Below the pieces are notes generated by a model, which was not told where the DNA came from, did not search any database, and saw nothing but the letters and a program-made list of their open reading frames with translations. Both the position numbers and the translations under genes were made by a program. Positions 37,971 through 51,248 of a stretch of DNA of 64,000 nucleotides are shown one piece after another. Position 1 is the first letter of the stretch. Each line of letters begins with the position of its first letter. Location of the stretch: positions 9,518,501 through 9,582,500 of the forward strand of contig NC_060021.1 of NCBI RefSeq assembly GCF_021134715.1, written 5' to 3'. The DNA comes from Daphnia pulex. Its lineage: Eukaryota > Arthropoda > Branchiopoda > Diplostraca > Daphniidae.

Positions 37971-40900
37971 CAATGGGCAGGAACTTTGTTGTTTGTTGTA
38001 CCGGTATACTCTTTGTTTAAGTGGCTTTTCGCAGAAAGATTTTCCATCATTTGAATTGTAAAGCCTTTTTAGAAAACCTATAAGCTATATTTTGGTTTTG
38101 TTTTGTTTTGTTTTTTTATTTTTTCAAAAATTTCAAGACTGATGAGTAAAATCTTGATTTCTTGGACACAATGAAAAAGGCTTTAAGTACTAATGAAATA
38201 ACACTTCGGGTGTGTTGACAATAGCGTTTTGACCAGGTATACTCGCCATGGGCGGACAATTTGAATCATGCTATGTGATCTACAGATGTTTTTGAATATC
38301 AACTTATGATTCTGCCGACAATTATTTAGAGAGCAACCGTTTGACTTTCGAAAAACAAATAGAATTAAAGAAATGAAGAGAAAATATAGACGACACGAAA
38401 CACACACGACGGCCTCTCTACCAGGGATGCAAACTTGACAGGCAGATTATACGCGGTCAACACGGAGGATGGATCCGTTGACATTTGCATGGTACTTGTT
38501 TTTCTCCTTCTTCCCGCCTCTTTCTCTACTGAAATTTCTTGAGCAAAGAGAAACAATCCGAGAAAACGAAATTTGAAGAAAAAACATAACTTGTTGACGG
38601 AAGGAAAATTTGTTGACTCGGATATTTCAAGATGTCCTCCTCCCTTCAAATTGATTGCATACCAACTTTTATAATGAAAAAAGGTTTCTAGATTACATAT
38701 CTTAAACTGAATCACTTGAGTTAGACTCCAAACTAGGTCATGTCGTCCTCAACTTTTCTTAGAGTTAAAGAATGACATGTTTACATTTTTTGAAAGGCGT
38801 TTGATCCCTAAAGATTTTATCGTAAATAAAAAGAAGCGGGGAGCTGGATGACGAATCAGGTGTTACGTAAAAGACTGTGCAATCGACAAGTTGTATAAAA
38901 AGATTTTTTATTCCACTAGCTACCGAATTACTATTGGGTCTAATTTAGCTGCCACGTTACCAGGGACATGTAAGGAACAGCGGCGCCTTGCCTTGACGGG
39001 GAGACAATAGACAAGAGGAAGATAATAAAAATGGGATTTCTTTTGTTATTCTTTTTCTTTAAGCTTCTTTGAGCAAAGAGGAAATGGTAAAGAATAACCG
39101 ACTTCGATGCAACAGGGGCAACGAATAGAGAGAAGTGAATAAAAGAAAAATATACGAAGGTATAGACAAGGACAATGAGACATGTAGGAGTCCGCAGTGT
39201 TTCCTTGGAAAGCGGCACTACTTCTAAATTAGAGGAATCAATTAAATACAGCGTGAAAAAGTCGTCCCATCATAATGTAGGTATCCAACTTATAGGACGG
39301 ACTACTGGGTAGACTTAAACAAAAATGAAAAAATCAGAAGGGGGAGCGTCGTATAACAGATCTCTTTATTCTTCTTTTTTTACTTGTTTGTTTTAAGCCT
39401 TTGAACAATGTTCCATGACTGCACGCGGTACACGCACTTTGGTATTCCTCGAATTTATGGGTGTGTCTACCTTGAATCGCCGCAGTTTTTATTTGACCAC
39501 TGATGATGATGATGTTTGATTTGCTGCCATAAACTCATCAAGATGGGGAATTAATTGGCTGTCGGTACGTTTCCTGTCCATTGCTGTGTCTATTGGTCAA
39601 AGCGCCATGATTCTTAACTCTTTATTTGTTTATGTCAAATTAAAGATATTATAAAAAAAAGAAGTCTTAAACTGCAAAAATCAAAATGAATGATTTTGTT
39701 CCAGCGCACTTCCAGTGTTCATTAAGGAATGAAATCAAATGTTTGCTCTCAATTAAACCATACCGTTACGTTGACTCATAAGTAACGTTATTGTGAATAA
39801 ATGTGACCCAGATTTCATTATTAGTTTACCGTTCGACAAGACCGTTCGAAGGGGGTGGGGTACAGAGAGAATCAGGAGTGTCCTAGTTAGAAGAAAATGA
39901 CATATTGCATTGTAATCGGGTGACGGAAGAAGTCCTATAGCGCAGATTGATGTGACGTACTTGAACTATGTGAACTTGAGGTAATGAGAGTATACGTAGG
40001 GTCGTGATGATAACCAAATAGGAGGCGAGGCGGCAATAGCGTCGGTGTCTTTGACGGCCGAGGATCGTCTAGCAATGAGGAGTGAAGGTCTTGTAGGGTG
40101 GTCGGTGAGTCGAGAGGAGAGGAGGCAATTGTTTCATTGCTCTTTTGACATCCTTTTGATGACTGCTGCAAATGAAGAGACCCTTGTAATGAAGAGAGAC
40201 CCAATCCTTATTCAAATAAACCAGAAAAGAAAGAGACCGAAAAACGTATAAAACGTCAAACCTTGTCAGAAAGAACCTCCGAACGTTCACCTTCAACCTC
40301 TTGATTCTTATTTTATTTGTGTATATTTTCTCTCATTTATTGCCACCGAGTTCTGATTCCCATGCAGTGGGACCCACTTGTTGGCTTCATTCATAAATTC
40401 ATAATCCGCTTCAATGAGGCGTTGTTTTCATAATTCAGTTAGCCACCGAGGCTCTTGAGTCTTTGGCCTGTACTGAATTCAATCCCACCTTCAATCGTCC
40501 TTGTCTGTTGCACCGCCAGGTATAATTCACGCTTGTTTTCCAACAACTTGGATTATTCGTGACCTGTTGGCCTTCTTTCTGTGACAACATTTTTTGATCT
40601 CTATTTCTCATTTATAGGAAATTTTGCTACGATGTAGTAGAAAACCCAAACTGTAAAAAATTATGATTTTAATAATGTTATTAACTAGATTAAGGGGGAA
40701 TATTTGAAGCTTAAATAAACACTGCTTGGAGGCCCTAGGTAGAAAGATGCCGGACTCAGGGAAAGACAAATAAGTCATTGGTTGCTCATTTTTGTGTTAT
40801 GTACTGTTTTACGCAACCCTGTGATTAAGTATTAAACGTTTTGACTGAGGGACTAGCCTCATCAGTAACCAAAAAGACGTTAGCAGATGTGAGGATATGA

Positions 40901-43900
40901 TTGAGAGTTCCTCGACGGAAGAGGGAGGTACTCCCTTTCTCCTTATGTGAGGTTACGCTTAGTCATTGCGTCAGCTATGGGAGTTTTACTTCCCCGGAAT
41001 ATCAGCAGCCTCCGTCATCTACCACTGAAGGAGCATTCCTGTGTACTGTTTGAAGCTAAACAAGGGTTTTCTATAAACTTTTTTTTGTGCAACTCCCACT
41101 ACATAGAAACAGGGAAGAATAGAGACGTATAAGCGGTTGATGATTACATGTTGTTGATGCATGTTGTTTCATAAGAACTAGTGCTTGAAAAAATATTACT
41201 TAATTCATTTATTCCTCGAGATTCGACAACGAGTAATTAAATCATTTAAATGTTTGAAGTCGACGTAAAATTCTCCCACCGTTTTTATTCCAACATTTAC
41301 CGGGTCAAAGTTGGTTGCATAAATTAATCAATTTTTGTCCATTCTATTTTATTTAAAACTAAGAAAATAGGAAATGAAAAGGGAAATAAATTCACATGCA
41401 AAATTCAAACTGTGAAACCGAGGCATTTAGTTAATAGGCATGTTCCCATTTCGACTAATAACACAATTTTGAGATGAGGAAACAGGTACATACAGGTACA
41501 TAGTGTAAAAACGACTCCGACTGTCGGCAGATTTTATCACGTCACTAACTAGATGCGCTCATCTTTGGGTGAATAACACGAGCCCTTATTTTTTGCCAAG
41601 CAGACTATAGATGCATCTATGACTTGATTGAGGCCATCGATGATATCATCACTTTTTTGTTTTGAAAGGAACCCCGAACTCAATTAGTCAAAGTTCACTT
41701 TGCGGACTCGTATTTACTTCAACTTGTTTTTGTTTCAAGTCATTTGCTATTGCGGTTATCACCGGCCCATCTTGTGTTGTGTTGTTGGTTATGGGAGATG
41801 GAGAAGGGATTGGATTGTTTTGATGGGGTTTGAGGTGAACTTGCACCTAAACAATCATTTAGTTCTAGAAATTGCTTTAGCCTTGAGACTGATGGAACAG
41901 GCACTGAGATCTATTCTGGGAAGTCCTCCATCTCCTTACCATTTTAGTTCCAAGAGTAGCCAGTTGCCTCTTGGTCGTCGAATCGGGAAATCGGCAAGAA
42001 AGGACAGCGGAAATGTCAAATTTTCCATCGATGCGGCATCACACGGACAGGTTATTTGTCGGCAATCATCGGTAACTTGTTGCCAAAACAGTTTCGAGTC
42101 GCCACTGTGGTCTTGTTGTCCGTCCCGTATGCATTTAGCGGTCTTTTCCTTCTAATGAAGTGGAATGGTAGAGCCACGACAATGGGTTACTCTGTCCTCT
42201 ACTAGGCAAAGATAGGGGTAAATAAATTTGAAATAAACTAGGGTGGGGTAGGAGGAGTCGAATGCATGTCGCTGTGTGTTCCGACAGTGTCCTATTCGGG
42301 GGACGAGGGTCGATGGAAGCAAAAGGTAATCAGTGAAAGTCCCTTTGGAATCACAGTCGCGGTCAAAAGACAAAAATAGGCTCCGCGCTCACAAGGGAGG
42401 GTCGTCTCGGAGATCACCGAAGTTTCCCACATGCCAAGAAATAATTCAATCGTCGAGTCCGCAAGACGCAAAGAGGAATGGGAGAACTTCAATTGAGTTT
42501 CTCTACGACGTATTGTGCTTTCTGCCACCCAAGCGATGGTTGGTCGGACCATGGAAAGTTGCCATTTCCGTTTCTCGGGTCACTGACAATAACATCAAAT
42601 TAACTACAATGATCAATTCAAAAGAGAAAATTCGTTATTCTGTTTGTTTTTGAGTTCAATCAAATGGCATTGTAGAACTCACACTGATGCGATACTGTAC
42701 GTGTCATCACATAGGTGGGGAAAATAAAACTCCCGGCCCCATTTGCCCAGGTAGAAACTGATGAAGACATGAGAGCTAATTACAGGTTTACACGAGCGAC
42801 TTGGAACAGTCATTCATCTTTTACGAAGACTACAAGGGTTCCCCAAATTTCAGACAATTCCATCGTTCATCTAGGAAAAACTGCAACGATTCAACTGAAT
42901 TGCTGCAATTTCTGAGGGACTTACAATTTCGGAATGAAAAAAAAGTCCTGTAGGATCTGAGTACTTTGACAGACGATTGTATAATCTGGCGCCAGTAGAA
43001 CAACATTTAGATGAAAACATTGAATTTTCTCTGATATCATTTCTTCCATTTGGAATTTTACAATTTTTTTACCTCTCGAAATGATAGGCCCTATGCGAAC
43101 CGTTTTTCATTCCGACAGCCGCACGGGTTTTGAACAAGACAGAAAATAGTGAAAGTCCCGTGGTCCGTTGCCCCCCACGACGGCCAGACTGACCATCTCA
43201 AACATTTTTCTTTTTTAGTTTAGTTTTATCTTTCTCTTATTCACCCTCTCCTCCACCATCCTACTGAGTATCTCGTTTTTATTTTTGGAGAGATAATCTT
43301 TGAACTATTTGGTGGTTGAATTTATGGTAGGATGAACTCATTTGAATAACGCCTCTGCTTTTTGTTGTGAATAGAGTTTGTTGTTCTTTTTTTATTGTTG
43401 AGCAGTAGAGTCCTTAAAGTGGGAGACACGTGGATTTCTCCCGCTGCTTTTGACCTCTTGATGATGCTCTTGATGTGTTCTAGTTTTCTCAACAAGGCAG
43501 CTTTTATTTCAGTCTAATTATTTCGTTTATTTTCCCCAACAGTTTCGAGTGTCGGACGGAGGCAGTGAAGTGCAGGAAAGGAACGCGCCAAAGATCATGA
43601 GAGTTCGGTAACGCACACCTGTGAAGACAAAATCCCCTCTTCTTGGAAACTATTCACAGTGGCATCATGTGAACTCCCAAGTTACAAACTTCGTTGGGGT
43701 CCGTTACGAGTTCAAATGTAAGTCAAATCATTTTCGTATTACTCCATTTCTATTCTCCTTTTCCCTTAAGGTCATCCTCCATTTCTTTCTTCCTATTTTT
43801 CTCATTTCGTGTGTGGAACATTTTGACAAATGGTTTGCCCGTTGGCGCTACTCAACAACTTCATCGTTTTGCTTTTTCCAAATCACTCTCTCTCTCTCCT

Positions 43901-46293
43901 CTTCTGTCTTTCGTTTCTCCAGTTTTTGTGAATAGGCCCATATATTAAGGCGATTTTTTAAACAGCGCATGTTCCATGTTGTCATTGTTACCTGTTGAAG
44001 TAGGGAAAGGCCGCTGCCATTGAAAAGGTAAAAAAACCTTCACCGCTAGGCGCAACGTTTCTCCATTAGTGTTTCACCCAATTTGGTTTGAAGTTTGACA
44101 AATGATTTTTGAAGTCGACGGAGGGGATAGGAAACCAAATCTGTTCCAGTGGGATCGATCAGTTAAGGTTCAAATGATATCTCTATTCTCGAGATTGAAA
44201 TGTTGCCGACCACCAAAAGGCGAAAGGACAGTAGAAATCGGATTTGGGGTCGCGTGTTTAAAGAAATAAATGATTCGTCATTTGTTATGTCAACCGAGAG
44301 AGTTGCAGGAAACGCCGGCCACTGGACACAAGCTGTGCGGTCTCAAATCGCCGTCAGCACCGGTACCGTTGTCGACACTTTCGTTTTCTCATGAGGCTCC
44401 GGCACGATCGTAATTGCGGTAATTAAACGTACGGTACAGCATTGAGGTCTATGGTCGAGCCAAAGATCGTCAGGTGGTCAAGTGACACTTTCTCAACTAA
44501 CGGTCTGCTGGTCTCCGACGAAAGTGAAACGGTCGGGAAAAGTCATTGGTGGGTGGGTGGAGGGGAGAAGATAAGAAACGGTGAACAACAGGGGCAGCAC
44601 CCTTACGACGATTAATGAAATGAAAAGTAATTTTGAAATCACATAAAACACATGGCGATAGCAATAAAAAATGATTCTTTTGTTTTTGTTTTACTGAGAA
44701 AGAAGTTGAACTGGATGAAAGTGTCATGGGCGACTCAAGGGCATTGGGTCTCTGGCCCCTCATTAAGTCCTGCTGATCCGGTAGAAAACTCTCCCTTGTT
44801 ACTTTATTCGTGCGCAGCTTGATTCAATCAAAACAACAAATTTGGTTTCCCTCGCATTTAATTCTTTTGCTGTGTGGGGTCCTGGCGAGTTCCAACTTTC
44901 ATTGATGGAGACGAGCGGACATTTTCTTGGTAAGGGCCCACCAGTCGGAAACTGAAAGTTGAGCAGCCCCTAATGCTTGACATTGTGTTGGTCCTTTTTT
45001 AAAAGAAAATCAGTGAACGGCAGTTGCGCTCATCAGGTCGGAGTGCCGGAAAGTGGCGAGGCCGTTGATTGCGTGGGGAGTTACAAAGATCTGGAAATTG
45101 TTTTGACCACACAACTAACGTCGAGAATGTTGTTGAGGCAGAAGAATTAGAGGGAATAAAGTAAAACTGGGCCAGAAGAAGATGGGTAAAGAGGCTAAGT
45201 AGATTTTTGTACACAAATCGTAATACCTGTCCAATTGTGCTCCATTTGACTCGGCGGGCGACCTGGCTGTTGACGGGGCCGCTATGATTGCACAGTGGGG
45301 CACTTTGAATGTAGTGAATGCAGCGACCGGTGAACCCACACGCGTAACTTACAAAGTGCCCAGCCTAGCAGGCCGTCATCATCCAATATGGGGAAGGAGA
45401 AGCCAAACATTTGAACTATTAACGGGGGAAATAAATACAAACACGGTGAATTGGAGGAGGAGGGTACAAACACGGGGGGAGATTATTACGTGGGGCCTTT
45501 TGCTTTTGTTTCTCTTTTCATGGGAATCTTGGCTGGGCAGAGGAAGGGGGAGGTAGACATCAACTCACACAAACAGACAAGAGAAAACGGCAGTGGCGGC
45601 CAGGGTCCATTGAAGCCAGTTAACAATCTTCACTTGGTCAGTAACGATAATGAAGCCCAGACAAAAACGACGGGCTCGACGGACAGTGAGAGAACTGGGA
45701 AGTCCCTTTCGTATTGTTGTTGCTTCTTTTATTTTATTTTTTTTCGGCAGCTTTGTCGTGCACGCGGTCCACCTCCACGCAAGACTGGCTGTTATTACAT
45801 CGAGTGCGCCCTTATAATTTTTATCGCCTCCTAATTAGACAACTGAACCCAGTTGCCCCACTTTCAATGTCGAGTCGTTTCTTCGAACCTCAGCCACTTT
45901 CCCTCTGCAGCTTCCGATGGCTCTCGGTTGTACCTCCCGAGTCTCAGCGGCACACGCACGCCACACACGAAGTCGATCGGCGGAAGTAACACGGTGAAAT
46001 TGCTTTGATAATCCCCAACAGACTGAAAATGAAAGCACGCGTTGACCCCTAACGAATCTAATTATTGGCTTCACCAGTGTAGCGATTGATCCAACCCAAA
46101 CGGAAGTTTGAACAGAGTTGTTTTTCGATTTTCTTCACTTGTTGTTCTTTGCCGTTGTGCCATCAGTGCGAGTGGAAGCAACAGGTGGTGACGATACGTC
46201 AAAGTCGTATTTGTTGAGGACTCGCTGCGTTGCGTAGTTGATTTGTTTACTTTTGGTGCTACACCAATGCAGAAATTGACTGGAGACGAGGGT

Positions 46294-46365
46294 GTCCCCG
46301 CTGAGCTAATCTTTTTTTTTTTTAAATTGAGATTCTTTGGAACTCGGAAGCCCCTCAGCGGGGAC
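46294..46365. other. Stem-loop with 12-bp perfect stem, left copy
   Basis: GTCCCCGCTGAG at 46294-46305 pairs perfectly with CTCAGCGGGGAC at 46354-46365 around a 48-base loop. The same stem occurs in the right arm at 61499-61571, with the loop slightly changed. Function is unknown. Confidence 0.45.
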
Positions 46366-46389
46366 CGAACCACCGAGTTACTCTCAATC

Positions 46390-46662
46390 TCATCGTACCT
46401 CGTCCGACTTTCTTCGTATAATCATGAATAAATCAATCCAATTTAGGGGGAAAGAAAAATCAGAGAACTCCGCAGAGAGCTCCACAGATTTTGACGATTG
46501 AAACATTTCAATTTCCATTTGGGTCCATTGCAAGATTTTTGTTTTAAATTCCGCTCCTTCCCATTGAATGAAGATCTGTTCAAATTTTTTCTGGAATTCC
46601 AATGTAGAAGTTGTTGAATGAATATTCAGCATTCTTTTTCCTCTTTCATACAACTGGACCAA
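46390..46662 (-). pseudogene. Unrecognised coding-like relic, left copy
   Basis: A 90-codon open frame without an ATG at its start encodes segments such as MLNIHSTTSTLEFQKKFEQI and FKTKILQWTQMEIEMF. It is preserved in the right arm at 61211-61474. Differences between copies include a 9-base, in-frame deletion. Just upstream of the right copy an acceptor-like TTCCATTAG precedes GAAAGTGACAC. In this left copy a T is missing nearby, which shifts any frame carried in from upstream. No family is recognised. Confidence 0.35.
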
Positions 46663-49213
46663 GTGTCACTTTCCTAATGGAAACTGACGGCCATCAGAAT
46701 ATATAGCCAAAATTTCCTTGCACACTTTGCCCGTTTTGGTCCCACACGTCCCGTTGGGATATCGATGGAGCTTTCTTCTTGTCTTCATCGAAAAAGTTCC
46801 GACAGGTGCCTGATGAATGAGGTTGCTAGTGCAAACAACGGCTGACCGCTGACCCGTTGATCAATCAGACTGTCGACCATGAGCTAGAATCCTCTCGAGC
46901 CTTTTTCATTTTCCCCATTCTTGATTTGATTAGCGGACACATAATTTCGTTGTAGAAATAAATTATGGATAACTCTACTGTCCCACATGCAACCACCTCC
47001 TGTGAGGTGAGAGGCCGATTTATCATAACGCTAACGAACGATATTTCAGTATCCCACCTTTCAACGGTTTCGATGAATGCCCTGGTAACTCAATTGGTAA
47101 TTTTTTATGTACGGGGGGAATTTGTAAATGGGTTTTTCGTTTTTTGGACAGTAATAATTCTGCAATGATATCGCTGATTGCGAAGATCCAAGTACTGAAT
47201 AAGCTACTATGGTGAATAACTGACCAGTAACATCTGTGCAAAACCAATTATTGTTTTTTGCAATAGTCCTTACTAAGAAAAGGAGAAGTAACCGGGTTTG
47301 CAAAACATGCTCGACAGATGGTTGCCCAAAATGAATTTTATTTTTGCAATAAATAGAGGAATCGTTTTAAAAAGTCGGGGTTTACCTTTCCTATCTTAAC
47401 GAAACACATTATTTTACATCAGATAAACTACCGGTATTGTGTTTAAGTTATACAAGCGAAGGTGTCTACTCCGCGCACTTGTTGATTCGGTATACGATTT
47501 ATTTTATTTATGTGTTTTGTTTGGTTTTGTTTTACCATGTCCTCTCCTCAATTTGAGTCTTTTCATTTGAACCGATATGGTAAGGAAATTGAAAGAATTG
47601 CTTTCAATTCAGATGTGGACTTTCCAAAAGGATTTAAAAATGCAGTAGCTAACTAGTAACTACTGATCATCCTTAGCCTAAGGACCTTAGGTAACCGAAC
47701 ATCTAGCACGCCATTCCTAATATTCTTACACGGTAATTTAATACAGTTGTAACAATAGGCCGCTGTTATAAATTTAAGGCGCTTCTATTATTCGACAGGC
47801 GTGAATATTAGCAAAAGAACACCGTCTATGGAACCAAGAGTTAGGGGCGGGGGGAGCTACCGTAGTACCGTAGTAAACAACAGTTCAGCAGTCGACTCCT
47901 GAGTCGAATGGGAAACAAATGCGCGGATAGACGATAGAAACAGAAGGGTCAGAAAGGATCTATTGTAAACAAAAAGGCAGGCTTTGAAAAAGAAGGACAG
48001 GAAAACAGCTGCAATTTCAGTGGCTTTTGTGCGTAGATCAAGAGAATTTATTTTTATGAATCAAGTATGATGACCCTTTCTAACAAAAATAATTGTGCAT
48101 TTTGAAAAAATTGGCGAGCAGCTCGTTAATTTGCCTTACCGGTACTCCTTTCAATTCTCTGTTGCATCAAAAACGCTTAATTCCAATTGTTTACGAATCA
48201 GATTGTGTTATTTTACACAATAGCATTAAGAATTGTATATTAGCTACTCGTACAATCTGTCCCCTTTGGATTTCATTTTATTCAATATGTGTGTATAGAG
48301 CAAGCGATGATTAAAGTTTTTTTTTTCTAATTTCGATGTATTTTGCGTCTAATAATAATAATACTGGCATGTCAAACTTTTTCTTAATTCTTTCCTTCAG
48401 CGAATCTAATAAAAATAGGGTAAGGGGTCAGATTTTAAAAACTGTGGTGGTCTACTTTCCCTCTTGTAGCAATCCTTTCGACAACGTACCCCTCGTTGAG
48501 AAAATTTGACCGTCTTTACATGAAGACACTGTATCTTGTTATATTTCGAGGGAAAGGAGGGGGTTTTCAAAAGATGCCGCCACTATTTGCCATCATTGCC
48601 TTCACTGACCGCAAACAGAGAAAAATGAAAGAAGAAAAGGAGGAGAAATATTTTTTAAAAATCCAAAGTTGTCGATAGTCAAAGGACTATGAAAGAACAC
48701 CGCACACTCATCATTATTCCATAACAACTCACTAATAAATTTTTTCTCTTTTTTTTCAAGTCATCCTTTGAAAATTTCGTCCCTGGTTGTATTGCGGATC
48801 CAGACTATTGTAGCCATTGGTCTGGATACCAAAAATCACGCTTGTGCCTTAGCCAATAGACGCTTTGCTAAAGATATTGAAAAATTCGACACTGATCAAG
48901 GGGGAAATTCCTGTGAATAATTTGATTGCTCGAATCAGTCGGTAATGTGACATAAACACTGTTGTGGACCTCAGTTTTCTTTATAGTATGGACTATTAAT
49001 GTCGTCATTTACGCGATGTTTCTCTATTCTTCTTTCACCCTACCATTAAAGGAAACTCGTTTCCACATCGTTTATGTATCTTTTATTCACAAACACCATG
49101 TCCCACCACCCAAAAGAAGTATTGCTTCATTGCTTTATGGGTTTTTTGTGAAAAAGTTTTGTTGCGCCATTAAATGTTTGTTGTTGCGAAGCAAACCAGT
49201 TTGCTTGAATGTC

Positions 49214-49235
49214 AAAAAAAAAAAAAAAAAAAAAA
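49214..49235 (+). repeat. A22 homopolymer
   Basis: Twenty-two consecutive A residues in the left arm. At the matching place the right arm has a shorter, interrupted run. Confidence 0.85.
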
Positions 49236-50681
49236 GACTAGAGTGTAAACCTATAAGATACAATTGTTCTGGGGCAGCAATAAAAACGTCTACTAAAATT
49301 TTTTTACCTGTTAACAGTGGCTTGTTCTTTATAGCTTTTTTATTTATTCATCAGTTATCAACACTTAGGTAGTAAACAGCTTTCATTGTTTTCCATCTTC
49401 TGTCTTATGCGAACCGTTTTATCCGTTGAAATGGATGTCGTTGTGGATAAGTAATCAAACCTAAACTAACTCAATTGCTGACTAAAAAGTTATTCACTTT
49501 CTTTACATTTGACTTATTATATTCGCCCAATTTTTTACCGGCAATCCACATGTTGATTTTTTATTCCATTTCTTTGGGTACGTATGTACTACGAAATTTA
49601 GCTGCAATGCTGATGCTAGTACAATCTTTTTTTGCTGTAGTCGCTCTACAAAAAAACACGATTTAGAGTATAATATCTATGTCATTACTACATCGACACG
49701 GCAGTGTTTTTAAACAATCCACTGGCTGTTGATAATGACCAGTTGTTGCTGCCAACCGAAAAGGACATTTCCGCTGTTTTTAACGTTTACCGCCTGCCTT
49801 TCTAGAAGGAGAAATAGCAACAAGCTGAGTTGGTTTGAAGCTACTGATTTTTTAGTCCATAAATGGATTTTTTGTTAATTTGAATTCGGATCAGGACGAT
49901 AATTCCACGTTTTTTAAAAGTCGATTACCGTATCCTTTCATCTGAACAAAGAAAAAGGTATTCAAATTGGAAAAAAGGCTACATTTTTCTGATAGAGAAA
50001 AATAGCACTAGATGGTAAAAGGGGCTAGGTATTGTTTTAGCCTTAAACGCTCTGAAAATCCCCGATCGAAGTAAATGCTTTTTCTCATAAAAACGGTTTT
50101 CGTAGTTCAATCAAGTTTATAATAATGTATGAAGTCCCCATTTTATACAAATGTTTTCTGTTAATTGCAGGCTATGTTTGCCGTGTTTTGCGTGTGCATT
50201 CCATCATTCCATATTGGTTGTACAAACCATTACAAATGTAACGAAACAGGCTGCTTTTCGACTCCCACTGTGGGAAAACGGTGAAGCTTCTGGGGGAGGT
50301 ATCCCCAAAGCGACCGTTTATATTAATTCTTGCTCCTTACTAAGTTGTACATGCATACATGTTCCTTTAAGACAGCTCTTATTGTAGGCTAACGTAGTCT
50401 TCTAAGGATTTTATTAACAATAAAAAAGAAACGAAGGGCCCTCCGGCCCTCCCATTAGGTTTCATGACCCCCGTTCAATCATATCCTCATGTCTATCAGA
50501 AAAAAAAGAAGACCGGAAAGCCATCTTCAAATGTTTCAATGGTTAATAATTTTCAGTTCCTTTCTTCTAACTCACCAAGACCTCGCATGTAAATTGTGTC
50601 ACCTCGTCAGTATCACCTCTGACAAAAAAATCGTGAATTTTGTTGTAGTTTCCTTTTAATATCCAACTTTTTTTTTTACAG

Positions 50682-50992
50682 AACTATTTGTTACGTCCAT
50701 GAGATCGTGAGTTGGCGTCCGATGTCAGTCTACAACGCAGTTTCTTTATTGAATTGTGTGGTCCTAGCACGGAGATCCTTGAGGCAATGCTGGCTTTTGT
50801 TCATGAAAGAAGAGTGGCTTTCACCAACGTTCTGCTACATCCGTATCTTCAAGACGTACGAGCAGCCAGCTTCACTGCTTCGTAAATGCTGCTGCTACAC
50901 AATTTGTCTTCACTGTCGAGTTAGATCACTTCAGTGTTCGCTTCGATCCGCTGTGACACACCTGCAGTCACTCGCCACGGGATTATGCCCAG
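50682..50992 (+). pseudogene. Decayed exon (protein-like in shifted frames)
   Basis: A strong T-rich acceptor ending ACAG precedes the segment, and CCCAG/GTAACC follows as a donor. The first frame is N-Y-L-L-R-P, a TGA at 50700-50702, then 60 codons including IELCGPSTEILEAMLAFVHE and FTNVLLHPYLQDVRAASFTA, and a TAA at 50883-50885. A second frame from 50888 carries AAATQFVFTVELDHFSVRFD before another stop. Amino-acid composition looks protein-like, with amphipathic helices separated by proline. This pattern fits an alpha-solenoid (HEAT-like) exon broken by a stop and a frameshift. HEAT-like identity is an inference from pattern only. Confidence 0.4.
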
Positions 50993-51248
50993 GTAACCGA
51001 CAATTGACTTACTTTCGTAGATTATCTACTTGTAATCTATTTGCGTTAAACTCTCTGTCTGTGTAATAATTCCAAAATCAGGCCCTTCTTGCGCGCTAAA
51101 GTGTTACTTATACGTTTCTTAGATGGCTTTTCGATCATTTTCAGCTGTCAAAACAGTCAGTTTCAGTACTTTGCAAATCTGTTTATATATTTATCGGCAG
51201 CTGTTTTGTGGAAATTTTTTAGTGAAAACTGACGATAACTATTCCACC

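Larger units (their letters stand above)
33962..43809. other. Upstream non-coding region of the atonal-family gene
   Basis: About 9.8 kb without a recognisable gene. The part nearest 33.96 kb is pyrimidine-rich on the plus strand. A 151-codon frame at 41700-42155 has no ATG at its start and no family resemblance. Proneural enhancers would be expected upstream of such a gene, but none can be defined here without comparison to another species. Confidence 0.4.
43810..50390 (+). repeat. Left arm of a large inverted duplication
   Basis: The sequence from 43810 onward is the reverse complement of sequence read back from 64000. Matching positions sum to about 107,810-107,875 over the outer part and drift to about 108,870 at the inner end because of insertions and deletions. 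Checked stretches near 45.3-45.4 kb differ at only about one to three positions per 60 bases plus a 9-base indel. Stretches near 48.9-50.3 kb are far more diverged and contain many indels. The outer limit is not seen because the right arm leaves the window. The inner limit is approximate. Confidence 0.9.

Noticed and set aside
41700..42155. 151-codon plus-strand frame as a gene
   Set aside because: It lacks an ATG at its start, has no recognisable family and no linked splice sites or promoter.
45282..45556. 90-codon frame (and its mirror near 62285-62548) as a conserved gene
   Set aside because: The frame is preserved mainly because the outer arms are nearly identical. The 9-base indel and composition give no family signal.
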